Shown: positions 19,104 through 28,647 of the stretch, one piece after another
How positions within the stretch are numbered: the stretch's first letter is position 1
How the letters are laid out: each line of letters opens with the position of its first letter
From: Chitinophagales bacterium
GTDB lineage: Bacteria > Bacteroidota > Bacteroidia > Chitinophagales > LD1
Assembly (NCBI GenBank): GCA_016787045.1
Contig: JAEUVA010000011.1
Location: 1 to 64,000 of the forward strand
Direction: 5' to 3'
Length of the DNA: 64,000 nucleotides
Translations under genes and position numbers: made by a program
Notes under the pieces: generated by a model
What the model was told of the DNA's origin: nothing
Databases searched by the model: none
What the model saw: only the letters and a program-made list of their open reading frames with translations

Positions 19104-22100
19104 TTAGAAGTTAGAGGTATCGGCAGGGCGCATAGCACCAAACCATTTGAGTGTGCGCTGGCCAATGCCGGGCGCATCTACGTGGAATAGGTAAATACCG
19201 CTGCCAATAGGAATTCCTTTATCGTTTTTCAAATCCCACTCTATGGCATTGGTCAGGTTCACATCATCGGCTTTGTTTCCATCGCTAATGTCTATCCGCG
19301 CATTGGTTTGTGGGTCATTACCGATAGAACGGGTCAATCTACGGATGATGGTACCGTCTAATGCATAGATGGTAATAGTACACACATTAGGCAGGTTAGT
19401 CACCTTCACCCGGTTGCTGTTTTGGTCTATCTCGTACTCAGAGTAAGCAAGGTATGGGTTGGGCACTACACGGATAATATCTAATGCGCTCTTAGCCACT
19501 TCTTTGTTGCTCTCGCTTGGCCCTAAACCACGAGTGCTAAACTGGTAGCGTGGTAATGAATCGGCAATAATATTGGTTCCTGAGGTTAACAACCGGTTGT
19601 ATGGTTTTTCTACCCGCAATCCCACTTTAACTTCTGCCGGTGGTATGTAGGCAGCGCCATTACCATCAGCGGTAAACTTGTAGCCCGGGGTTAGGTATGG
19701 GATAGAAGTCCACATAATGCTCCGGTAAAGTTTATGTACAGAAGTATCGTTGGTAAACAGCGGGCTGCCACCTACTTTTGGATAGGCATCTAACAACAAG
19801 CGCTGTGCGGCTTTGCCTTCGTCATACTTACTATCCATTACATAGATAAAGTGCTTACCACCAAAGTAAGGCAATTGACCTACAATCTGGTTAGGGAAGA
19901 AAATAGGACTAAACTGCTTATCGGTAGGATTCCATAACATATCCGCACCATTTTGGTCAGGCCATTCGCTGGCCTCACCAAAGGCAATGTTTAGCCGCTC
20001 TCCGGTTTCTACATTAATCGCATATCCGGGGAAATACGAGCGGCCGGTATCGCTGTTTAGTGGATCAATAAACAAGTTAGGATCGTCCACCAAATTACCA
20101 TTAGCATCCATTACTTTTGAGATAGACATCCGGATTTGGCCTTTGCGAGCACCCTTGGCATTAGCGGCAAAATCTGCTCCTAAGTTTACGCTTTCGTCTT
20201 CTCCTGTTTCAAACACCACACAGCGGCTCCACTTGCTGCGGTCGGGTGTGATAATTACATCTACACTGGCCAAGCGGTCAAGCGTGTTTTGTGGAGGTAC
20301 AGTACCGGTTATGGTGTTAGCGTAGTTTCTCCACTTAAACCCGGGGCCATACACATACGGTGGCGTAGTGCCGGTAGCGGCTTTGTTAGCATAGTTGGCC
20401 GCTAAGCAATATGGCGCCCAAGTACCATTGAGTACTTTATCAAATTTTTTATCCGGGTCAGTCAATATTGCATCGGTGGATGCCGGTGGTGTAGTACCGG
20501 TGTAGTACCACATATCGTCAAACACGTTCTGAAGTGGATTTCCGGTACCGCCTGCACCGGTTACAATAGTTGAACCGCTGCGGATCCAGTTGCGTACATC
20601 GTTGGTTCCCTGGTCGGCCACAAAACTCAACCAACGTTCTACAGAATTTTGATACTCAATAGTTGATTCTAATGGACCATAAATCTGACGAGCCGGAGAG
20701 TTGTTGGCAGCCAAATAGTTCCCCGGTAAACTGTATACCGGCAGTGGTGTTCCTAGTTTAATTGAGAAGCCATAGTCATCACGCACACCGTTTTTGATTA
20801 CAGAGATGTGTTGCTCATACGGCCGGTCTAAAGTACGGTCAGAGTAAATAGTGTCGCCATTAATCAAGTCGCGCAGTATCCATGAGGTAGTGGTGCCAAT
20901 GGTTGGCGACCCGCTGTTATCTATCAATTGCAATTCAAAGTCAGATTCTTTGATGGTTACCGGATCTACCACGCGGAAACCGATAGGGTCGCGCTTAGGC
21001 AGGTAGGTTAATGTGTCAGAGAAGGCATACGAACCCGACTTCACTATTTTTTCAATAGTTTCTGCATTTAGGGCTAAAATATTTCCTCCATTTCCTGTTC
21101 CTTCAATACGCTTAACGGTAGTGCCATCTCCCCAAGCGCTGTTGAGCACCGTGCCCTCGTTACGAGGATCGGGGTTGTGTGGTATGGCTGAGTACACTTT
21201 GAAGTTACCGCGACCCTGTATGTATGGAAACAATTGGTCTATGTTTGTTGGGTTTTTCTCGTCATACGGATAATAATTGTTGTGGGCGTATGCAATTGCG
21301 GTATAGTAGTAGGTCTTATGATTAACCAACTTGGTGTTGCTGCCGCTGGCAAACAAATCATCGGTTAACACAAAAGAGTTGGTTATTCCATTATCCTGAC
21401 CATCTACCATTAACACGGGTACATTCATCCCCAATGTTTGGTCACGAATAATATTGATAACTTTAGAAATCCCATTTTTTACATCGCATTGTGCAACCAA
21501 TCTCGCTTTGGTAGGGTCGTTGAGGTCGGTAGCAGATACCGTAGGGCTGAACACTTGATAAAGTTTGTATCCTTCAAAGGTATAAGTAGAGTCGCCTTGT
21601 CCGTTAAGGTACCCTTTAATAATTTGGGCAATACCTCCGTCCACCTGATCGTATCCTTCGCCTTCGTTGTTTGAACCTTTCTCGTTAATGAGGTTAACGA
21701 TTAAGCGATTGTTTAGTTCCCGTATTTGTAAGGTTGGTGCTGCAGGGCCATCCACCAATTTGAAACAAGTATTGAATAGCGCCTGTGCTTTATCATCGGC
21801 CGGGCCTATGGTAGTGGCATAGTTAGGGCAGGTACCTACACCACCGGCAGGCCGTACAAATACTACACCTACGGTAACGTATTGTGATGCACCTGGGTTC
21901 AGGTTAAATGGGCCTGAGGTTTGCACCATCCTGCGGTCTCCGGGAGGTAATTGCGCTGATACTCCGGCATTACACTCACTCCAAGAATTAGGATCGGATG
22001 GGTTACCGGGAAAGCAAAACTTTGTGTTAGGGCCACCGCTGTTATATCCGGTACCACCCTCGGTAAAGGGTGTGCCATCTCTCCAAAAACCGGTCATGTA

Positions 22101-23291
22101 GTTGCGGTATTGGGGAGCATTATCAGGGTCACTAATAGCCGGTGAGTTTGTGTTTACAAAGTATACAAACGAGGAAAGACCTAACTGCTGCGGAATACTG
22201 TCATCTGTTAATGGTCCTTCAAAAAAGTCTATACCAATCATTGGCAGTTCGGAGCCATAACCTAATACGCCCTGACAGGTTTGATCTGTTGCATTGCGGT
22301 TATATACAATTCCTAAGCTGCGTGAGGTGTCACAACCGGTAGCATCGTCATTAAAACAGCCCAAATCGGGGTCGCTCCATTGCGATACGTATGTTTGAGA
22401 AAGTTTATTTGTAGACTTGTTTACAATTTCGTATTTGTAGAAAGTCATGTTGTTGACATCATCTGTGGTTTGAAATGCAAACGCCAGCGAGTTGATTTGC
22501 ACACCAATAGCTTGCCCGTTGGTTTCGGAGTGTTGGTTGCCTACATCATTAATCACCCAAAAAGTCATTTGGTCAGCAAATGCCTCTGCATCGCCATAGC
22601 GGCATGGTATAACCGGATAATCGCCTTGTGTGGGGTCATATATTCCATCGTTATCTGCATCTTTAAATGGTGCCAGATTATCGTTAATGATAAACACCTC
22701 GCCTAACAAAGATGGGTCAGTTGCAATATGCGGGTTGCCTTTACCGGGCCATGCCAATACATCTTTAGGAATATCGGCAGAAGTAGTGGCTGAACCTTTG
22801 GCTAAAAAGGCGGTTTGTGCTTTTTCAATGTTAGCGCCAAACACATTAAAGAAACGGTCGTATTTATTACAAGTGGCTTTGTCTACTACACCGGCACTTG
22901 AAACCACTCCGGGCCAGTAGTCATCTCCACTTGCGCGGTAGCGCTGCCCGGCACATTTTAGGTTATTACCGGCATCTATGCCCGATATCCAAATGGCTCC
23001 GGCAAAAATGGCTGTTAAAGCACCTCCACTACCATCGCCTTTGGGTACTTCGTAGCGGGCTTCAGAGAGGTTCCACCACATATCGCCACCTGTTAAGATA
23101 CGGGCACGCACGTTGTTTATCTCCAAATCAAACTGCGCAGAAGGGGTAATACAATCTCCTGCTTCATTTTTAAACGATGCCTTGTTAGGCACGGTAGTTT
23201 CTTTTTTGTTCACACTTTCCCGTGCATTCAACGCCACACACAGCAAACTTGCTGCTAACACAAGGTGGGCGTTTACGATAATCTTTTTCAT
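19104..23291 (-). CDS. Large secreted protein with FlgD-like C-terminus, cluster partner of TonB receptor (1395 aa)
   Basis: A signal peptide (MKKIIVNAHLVLAASLLCVALNA) is followed by a long Asp/Gly/Tyr-rich extracellular region. Conserved-looking blocks include GGDMWWNLSEARYEVPKG (about residue 70), AGAIWISGIDAGNNLK, DADNDGIYDPTQGDYPVIPC (a calcium-type D-x-D-x-D-G run) and DGKAAQ-like helical parts near residue 1180. The last 120 residues (IRVVPNPYLAYS.. to ..SGIYLFHVDAPG) match the FlgD Ig-like / T9SS-associated C-terminal domain. I cannot assign a function. It sits 54 bp after the TonB receptor stop and 40 bp before the PorV-like gene; this trio recurs in Bacteroidota and suggests a surface uptake or assembly module. 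Confidence 0.75.
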   Translation of the reverse strand: MKKIIVNAHLVLAASLLCVALNARESVNKKETTVPNKASFKNEAGDCITPSAQFDLEINNVRARILTGGDMWWNLSEARYEVPKGDGSGGALTAIFAGAIWISGIDAGNNLKCAGQRYRASGDDYWPGVVSSAGVVDKATCNKYDRFFNVFGANIEKAQTAFLAKGSATTSADIPKDVLAWPGKGNPHIATDPSLLGEVFIINDNLAPFKDADNDGIYDPTQGDYPVIPCRYGDAEAFADQMTFWVINDVGNQHSETNGQAIGVQINSLAFAFQTTDDVNNMTFYKYEIVNKSTNKLSQTYVSQWSDPDLGCFNDDATGCDTSRSLGIVYNRNATDQTCQGVLGYGSELPMIGIDFFEGPLTDDSIPQQLGLSSFVYFVNTNSPAISDPDNAPQYRNYMTGFWRDGTPFTEGGTGYNSGGPNTKFCFPGNPSDPNSWSECNAGVSAQLPPGDRRMVQTSGPFNLNPGASQYVTVGVVFVRPAGGVGTCPNYATTIGPADDKAQALFNTCFKLVDGPAAPTLQIRELNNRLIVNLINEKGSNNEGEGYDQVDGGIAQIIKGYLNGQGDSTYTFEGYKLYQVFSPTVSATDLNDPTKARLVAQCDVKNGISKVINIIRDQTLGMNVPVLMVDGQDNGITNSFVLTDDLFASGSNTKLVNHKTYYYTAIAYAHNNYYPYDEKNPTNIDQLFPYIQGRGNFKVYSAIPHNPDPRNEGTVLNSAWGDGTTVKRIEGTGNGGNILALNAETIEKIVKSGSYAFSDTLTYLPKRDPIGFRVVDPVTIKESDFELQLIDNSGSPTIGTTTSWILRDLINGDTIYSDRTLDRPYEQHISVIKNGVRDDYGFSIKLGTPLPVYSLPGNYLAANNSPARQIYGPLESTIEYQNSVERWLSFVADQGTNDVRNWIRSGSTIVTGAGGTGNPLQNVFDDMWYYTGTTPPASTDAILTDPDKKFDKVLNGTWAPYCLAANYANKAATGTTPPYVYGPGFKWRNYANTITGTVPPQNTLDRLASVDVIITPDRSKWSRCVVFETGEDESVNLGADFAANAKGARKGQIRMSISKVMDANGNLVDDPNLFIDPLNSDTGRSYFPGYAINVETGERLNIAFGEASEWPDQNGADMLWNPTDKQFSPIFFPNQIVGQLPYFGGKHFIYVMDSKYDEGKAAQRLLLDAYPKVGGSPLFTNDTSVHKLYRSIMWTSIPYLTPGYKFTADGNGAAYIPPAEVKVGLRVEKPYNRLLTSGTNIIADSLPRYQFSTRGLGPSESNKEVAKSALDIIRVVPNPYLAYSEYEIDQNSNRVKVTNLPNVCTITIYALDGTIIRRLTRSIGNDPQTNARIDISDGNKADDVNLTNAIEWDLKNDKGIPIGSGIYLFHVDAPGIGQRTLKWFGAMRPADTSNF

Positions 23292-23345
23292 AATACTGGT
23301 TTTAGTGAATTAATGTTTTCGGTTGGTTCTTAGGTTTATTTATGT

Positions 23346-26300
23346 TTAGAAGCTTAGTATGGCTCCTAAGTAAATACGTCTTGGCAGGGCATAGTTATCG
23401 CCCCGGTTAATGTAAGCAGCATACTGGTTTTGGTAAGCCACCGGGTTAAGTGCTGCGTTGATAGCCGCCAAACTGGATGGGTCGCTCAGGTAGCCATCAT
23501 CATCAGGTGTACCGGTGTAGCGGAATACACTCACCACGTTTTTGGCATTCAACAGGTTTTGAATTTGCAGGTACACTTGCAGGTCAAGTGATCTGCGGTC
23601 GTCTTTACCTTCTTTCTTTTTGCCCAGCATAAACTCAAAGTTTTTCCAAACGCGCATGTTCATCCGGAAGTACCATGGCAAACGAGAGCCGTTGATAGAC
23701 CCTTTGGTTAAAGGGCGGCCCGGAAGACCTTCTATGCCTTCTGGAGTAGCGGCTTGTTGTTCGGTGTATGGGGTGCCGGAACGAGCTGCAAACTGCAAGT
23801 TGATGCCGGAGTTGCTGAGTATCTGTTTGTTTTTGATCACCGGTCCGTTGTAATCGCGGCCGCCACCGTACTCATAGTTAAGGTTGAGGTTCATCAAGTG
23901 GCGAGAGTCGTAGTTCAGCGGGTTGATAGTGCGGAAGTTGGGCTGGTTAGAGTTGATGAGGTTGAGCTGAGAGCGGTCGTCAGAGCCGGTACCCTCGGCA
24001 AACTGCAAGGTATAGTTGGCTTTCATGCTAAAGTTGCCTGTTCTGCGCAAATCAAAATCAATAGATACCCCTTTGGTGGTACCAAAGTCTATGTTGGCAT
24101 AGGTGGTGTAATCAATTGGGTATGCATTAATGATTTTGCGTATCTGCACCTGGTCGCGAAACTCGCGGTAAAATGCAGCAATGGTAACAGCCGAGGTGTT
24201 GCTCACTTTTTGTTTGAAGCCCAACTGGAAGTCAATGGTTCTTTCGGGTTTCAAATCGGGGTTGTTGAAAGTACCAATGTTATCTGCCCAGTACAAGTAG
24301 TCGGTGGGGTCAAAAATAGCGCGGCTTTGCGGGCGTTGGCTCAAAATGTCGTAGTGCGCAAAGAACAACGCACGGTCTGTTAAGTTAAAAGAGAACTGTA
24401 AGCGAGGCATAACGATAATCTTCGGCTTATAGTCTGTAAATGTTTGAGTGGGGTCAAACTTGTCCGGATCTTTAATCTCTGAATCAGGATTTTTTAAGAA
24501 TGGCTGTATGTTACCGGTAGAGGACGCGCTGGCTACTGACTTACCGGTGGTTAACTCGTTACCAAAACGATCGTACCAAGTGCCGCCATTGCGGTAACCC
24601 ACTACTTGTGTAGGTGACTTCGCATTATCTACATATACTTTGTAGCCACCGCCCATGTTGCCGGGGTGCGATACGGCATTGCCGTTGATAGCCGTTACTT
24701 CTGATACCGTGTTAACGGGATACAACGAGTACTCATCTTGCAATACCGGTTGGTTGGCATCAAAACGGTCTATGCGCACACCTACGTTAAAGGTCAGGTC
24801 TTTGAAATAGAAACGGTCAGAGATATATGCCGCTGTGTAAATTGGGCGGAAAGCCGGAATGGCTCTTTCCAACTCGCCATCTGCGCGTTTTTTGGTGTAA
24901 AAATCGTAGTATGATGGTTGCTTGCTGAGGCGGTTCCCATATTGGTCGTACCCTCGGTAGGTAACTAAGGCCGCACCATCTAACAAAAGCTCTTCGGGTG
25001 AAAACATGTTTAGATTTAACCGGTCGGGCGAAATGGCATCTACGTTCACAAAGTCGGTATTATCAATAGATAAGCCAAGCGACTCGCGGAGTTTTTTATC
25101 AAAGAAAGTTTGCTTATCGGCATTATACAAACGGTTAAACGTAATGGTATCATTCAAAAAGAAGTTGGCATTGGGGTCGGCTTTCAGTTGGTCGTACGTG
25201 TACTCTTTGCCATCTACAATAAATGTAGGGTTAGCCAAATCTAACGCATCTAAGTGCTGGTTGGCCAAAAGGCGTGCACGCTGCCAGAGACCGAGTGGTG
25301 ATACTTGATATGATCTTTCTACCCGCTGCTCAAACTCTACCCCAAACTCAAAGGAGTGTTTGTTGCGGGTAGCTGCACCGGGTTTCAAAATGTCAAAAGC
25401 GCCCTCTAAACGTACGCGGTACTGGTCGTTATCACGGTCGCGGCCATAGCCGTTATACTGGCGACCGGTGTTGTACCATATACTGTAAGCAAGGTTAGAG
25501 CGCTGTCCGTTAATGAGCGCTTGGTTTGCTTGAATCTGGTTTAAATTGGCGGTAAACAAGTCGTTATCATCCGAAAATACTTCATAACCGCCTTCGCTAT
25601 TTACACTGGCCCCTAACAACTCATAATACTGCTCTGTAAACCGTGTGCCGTATGGGTTTAGTGTGCCCGGAGTAAACACTACAGCGGTATCGGCATAAGC
25701 CACATGTTTCCAACCTTGGTAAATAGTGTTGTCTATACCAAACGTATCAAACGCATATACTTTTGATTGCTTGAGGTCAAACTTACCAATGTAGCCGTAG
25801 TTGAACGGATTTTGGCCATGCGACTCGTCTTCAAATGACCGAACATATTTTTCATAATCAAATTGCAACGAGTAGAAGGCATTTTGGAAGGCCGATGCTT
25901 TTTTCTTTTTCCCGTCTTTGGCATCATCGTCTTGCTTGCCTTGTATGTTGTGCGTAAAGCGACCAAACACCCTCCAGTTAAGCACATTGTAGTAAGGGTT
26001 GTTTTCTGCATTAAGCAGGGTGTATTTTTCAATCCAATCGTGGTAGTTGCGGTACACCAGTGAACCACCGGTGGCTAATGTGATATTGTCAACAGGGCGG
26101 ATGTCAATACGACCGGTGGCGCGGTAGTTATTGTCCACGGTGTTGGGTTTTACCTTTTGCCTGTACATATCTTTGTATGTTAGGTTTTCGGCAGCTACAT
26201 TAAAGCCCTTGCTGGTTTCTTTTTTAAGGAGCGGATATTGGCGGAGAGAGTCAAGTTTTTCTTGACGCACCTGCCATACTCCCACGGCAGAAGGGTCTTG

Positions 26301-27146
26301 GTCTTGCTGGCGGAGGTATTCAAACGCCAAAAAGAAGCCCATGTAGGTTCGGTTAGTTTTTTTGTTTTTCCAGATGGGGCCGGTAAAGTTACCGTTGATC
26401 AGGTTATAGCCGTAGGCATCCAAGTATTGAGAGGTTTGTACCTCCACACCTCCGTGAAAATCGCCCGATGGGCCTTTAGAGGTAATGTTTACGATACCCC
26501 CTGTAGCATCGCCATAGCGGGGTGGCACACCACCGGTAATCACTTGCAACTGCTCTATAGAGGTAGCAGGCAGTGTAGGTACACCGGTTACTTTTACCCC
26601 GTCTATATAGTATTCGGTACCTTCTTCACGGCCACCCTTAATGCTGATGCCACCGCCTTGGTCACTTTGAAAGGCACCGGCTGTGGTAGCCGCAATATCC
26701 GTAATGTTACGGGTGGGCATGTTGGCTATCTCCTCGGCTGTTACCACGTTTTGAGAAGAGGTTTTGCCCGGGTCTATAAGCGGCACCTTGTAGGCAATTA
26801 CTTCTAACTCGCCTAATACTTGTGAAGATGGTTTGAGTTTAGCATTCTGAAAAGTGTTTTTGCCATCATACACCACAACGCCCTGTATAACCTGAGTGGC
26901 ATAGCCCACATACGAAATTTGAATATTGTATTTGCCGGGTGTAAGGGGCTTGATGCTGTAGTTGCCATCAAAATCGGTGGCTGTACCGCGACCGGTAGAA
27001 ATGCCCTTGGCATCTACTATCACCACACTGGCGCCTATAACGCCCTCACCGTTTTCATCTAATATTGTACCTGAAATTTCGCCATTTTGGGCGCGCAGGG
27101 CAAATGTGATGGCCAACAATCCGAACAGGGTAAACAGATTCTTCAT
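23346..27146 (-). CDS. TonB-dependent receptor with carboxypeptidase-regulatory N-domain (1266 aa)
   Basis: A signal peptide (MKNLFTLFGLLAITFALRAQ) is followed by a CarboxypepD_reg-like beta-sandwich (residues about 22-105, GEISGTILDENGEGVIGASV), a plug domain (about 125-230, with EYYIDGVKVTG and GGVPPRYGDATGGIVNI) and a long beta-barrel ending RRIYLGAILSF, whose terminal Phe is the usual outer-membrane insertion signal. It is larger than most receptors of this group, with long loops (300-800). It imports an unknown ligand using TonB energy. First gene of the three-gene cluster that ends at the terminator at 17932. The upstream region carries four TGTCAT-type half-sites facing this gene (27245-27288), suggesting control by a PhoB/OmpR-family regulator. 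Confidence 0.93.
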   Translation of the reverse strand: MKNLFTLFGLLAITFALRAQNGEISGTILDENGEGVIGASVVIVDAKGISTGRGTATDFDGNYSIKPLTPGKYNIQISYVGYATQVIQGVVVYDGKNTFQNAKLKPSSQVLGELEVIAYKVPLIDPGKTSSQNVVTAEEIANMPTRNITDIAATTAGAFQSDQGGGISIKGGREEGTEYYIDGVKVTGVPTLPATSIEQLQVITGGVPPRYGDATGGIVNITSKGPSGDFHGGVEVQTSQYLDAYGYNLINGNFTGPIWKNKKTNRTYMGFFLAFEYLRQQDQDPSAVGVWQVRQEKLDSLRQYPLLKKETSKGFNVAAENLTYKDMYRQKVKPNTVDNNYRATGRIDIRPVDNITLATGGSLVYRNYHDWIEKYTLLNAENNPYYNVLNWRVFGRFTHNIQGKQDDDAKDGKKKKASAFQNAFYSLQFDYEKYVRSFEDESHGQNPFNYGYIGKFDLKQSKVYAFDTFGIDNTIYQGWKHVAYADTAVVFTPGTLNPYGTRFTEQYYELLGASVNSEGGYEVFSDDNDLFTANLNQIQANQALINGQRSNLAYSIWYNTGRQYNGYGRDRDNDQYRVRLEGAFDILKPGAATRNKHSFEFGVEFEQRVERSYQVSPLGLWQRARLLANQHLDALDLANPTFIVDGKEYTYDQLKADPNANFFLNDTITFNRLYNADKQTFFDKKLRESLGLSIDNTDFVNVDAISPDRLNLNMFSPEELLLDGAALVTYRGYDQYGNRLSKQPSYYDFYTKKRADGELERAIPAFRPIYTAAYISDRFYFKDLTFNVGVRIDRFDANQPVLQDEYSLYPVNTVSEVTAINGNAVSHPGNMGGGYKVYVDNAKSPTQVVGYRNGGTWYDRFGNELTTGKSVASASSTGNIQPFLKNPDSEIKDPDKFDPTQTFTDYKPKIIVMPRLQFSFNLTDRALFFAHYDILSQRPQSRAIFDPTDYLYWADNIGTFNNPDLKPERTIDFQLGFKQKVSNTSAVTIAAFYREFRDQVQIRKIINAYPIDYTTYANIDFGTTKGVSIDFDLRRTGNFSMKANYTLQFAEGTGSDDRSQLNLINSNQPNFRTINPLNYDSRHLMNLNLNYEYGGGRDYNGPVIKNKQILSNSGINLQFAARSGTPYTEQQAATPEGIEGLPGRPLTKGSINGSRLPWYFRMNMRVWKNFEFMLGKKKEGKDDRRSLDLQVYLQIQNLLNAKNVVSVFRYTGTPDDDGYLSDPSSLAAINAALNPVAYQNQYAAYINRGDNYALPRRIYLGAILSF

Positions 27147-27244
27147 ACTCTATTGATATAGCGTTTAAACAAAAGCGGGCAAATGTAATTTTTTTCCGAA
27201 ACGAATATAAAAGATGTTAAGCCGTACCTCCAAGAGCAACCCCT

Positions 27245-27288
27245 GATTATGACAGTATTATGACAATCTGATGACTATGTGATGACAA
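27245..27288 (-). promoter_or_regulatory. Four 11-bp direct repeats resembling a double Pho box
   Basis: Read on the minus strand, the units are TTGTCATCACA, TAGTCATCAGA, TTGTCATAATA and CTGTCATAATC, contiguous and each exactly 11 bp. PhoB-type response regulators of E. coli bind tandem 11-bp units with a CTGTCAT core plus four AT-rich bases, so the match covers both spacing and sequence. Orientation points at the TonB receptor start about 100 bp away. A weak -7-like element (TATATTCG) lies at 27202-27209. The remaining 200-bp divergent spacer shows nothing else clear. Confidence 0.65.
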
Positions 27289-27348
27289 AAACGCGACTTT
27301 GAGCCATGTTTTTTCTATTTTGCCCACTCTAAAAAAACCTACCTCGCC

Positions 27349-28623
27349 ATGAATAGCTACGGTAACATGCTTTTGATAGCCATGCCCATTTTCTTGCTGC
27401 TGATTATGGTTGAATTGTTTTGGCAAGTGGTGGTAAAAAAGGAACCACACAACGTAATAGATGCTATTAGCAGTTTGACTTCGGGCATGACCAATATCCT
27501 TAAATCTACCTTAGGCATCAGCTTGGTCATTATCTCTTACCCGTGGTTAGAAAAACACCTGAGCGTAGTGGAATGGACCCAAGGCAGTGTGTGGCCCTAC
27601 CTTATCACCTTTGTGTTTATGGATTTTACCGGCTATTGGATACACCGGCTGCAACACCGGGTCAATTTTTTTTGGACCCACCATTTGGTGCACCACAGCA
27701 GCGAGGAGTTTAACCTGCCTTGCGCTCTGCGCCAGCAAATTTCGGTACTTACCAATATTTACAGCATTGCTATGCTGCCGCTGGCTGTAATTGGCATACC
27801 GCACGAAGTATTATTGCTTATTGGCCCCATACACCTGTTTAGCCAGTTTTGGTACCACACCCGCTTTATAGGACGCATGGGTTTTTTAGAACACATTTTG
27901 GTTACTCCGGCACATCACCGCGTGCACCACGCCATGAACGATATTTATATGGATAAAAACTATAGCCAGATTTTTATTGTGTGGGATAAGTGGTTTGGCA
28001 CTTTTCAGGAAGAGTTGGATAGTGAACCGTGCGTGTATGGTATGCGCAGACCGGCACAAACGTGGAACCCTTACATTATCAATTTCAAACATTTTTGGCT
28101 GATGCTGACCGATGCCTGGCGAACCGGAAGTTGGAAAGACAAATTACGTATTTGGTTAATGCCTACCGGCTGGCGCCCGGCTGATGTGGCGCAAAAATTT
28201 CCGGCACCTACCATACACCAAATGAACGAATTGAAAAAATACCGCCCCCAATACAGCAGCGGTTTTCTCGGCTTTAGTTTGGTGCACATCACGGTCACAT
28301 TTTTACTGTTGTGTTTTTTGTTTTTCCGCTTTGGCGAAATCAGCAACCAAGAAGCAATGGTTTATGGCCTGTTTTTATTTGCCAATATTTTTGGATTCAC
28401 CTCGCTTTTAGACAAAAAGCCATACGGGTTGGTATCTATGCTATTGGCCTGTGGCGCGGTGGTGGGCTACAGCACTATTAAAGCCGATTGGTTTGGGTTA
28501 AATGAGTTTTTACGAGGTGGTGTAGCCGTTGTGGCCGCTTACTTTCTGCTCGTGGGCTTGCTATCGGTATGGTTTTATGTAAAAGAACTGAGCCGTGGAG
28601 AAAAAGAGTTGGTTCTTACATAA
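27349..28623 (+). CDS. Sterol desaturase / fatty acid hydroxylase family membrane protein, alkylglycerol-monooxygenase-like (424 aa)
   Basis: The diiron histidine set is complete: H99-x3-H103 (HRLQH), HHLVHH (111-116), and HHRVHH (189-194), with H170 between them. The segment HHSSEEFNLPCALRQ resembles the alkylglycerol monooxygenase subgroup more than the short carotenoid or sterol enzymes. Membrane segments lie at about 8-26, 52-65, 83-98 and 133-165. After the hydroxylase core, about 140 residues with four further hydrophobic helices (about 305-415) form a tail common to the Bacteroidota AGMO-like proteins. Predicted role: O2-dependent hydroxylation of a lipid in the inner membrane; substrate unknown. 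Divergent from the TonB receptor. Confidence 0.9.
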   Translation: MNSYGNMLLIAMPIFLLLIMVELFWQVVVKKEPHNVIDAISSLTSGMTNILKSTLGISLVIISYPWLEKHLSVVEWTQGSVWPYLITFVFMDFTGYWIHRLQHRVNFFWTHHLVHHSSEEFNLPCALRQQISVLTNIYSIAMLPLAVIGIPHEVLLLIGPIHLFSQFWYHTRFIGRMGFLEHILVTPAHHRVHHAMNDIYMDKNYSQIFIVWDKWFGTFQEELDSEPCVYGMRRPAQTWNPYIINFKHFWLMLTDAWRTGSWKDKLRIWLMPTGWRPADVAQKFPAPTIHQMNELKKYRPQYSSGFLGFSLVHITVTFLLLCFLFFRFGEISNQEAMVYGLFLFANIFGFTSLLDKKPYGLVSMLLACGAVVGYSTIKADWFGLNEFLRGGVAVVAAYFLLVGLLSVWFYVKELSRGEKELVLT

Positions 28624-28647
28624 CCCATTTAATACCTCCTGTAGCAC

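Noticed and set aside
23754..24383. 209-codon plus-strand frame
   Set aside because: Antisense of the TonB receptor barrel; no start context or family motif.
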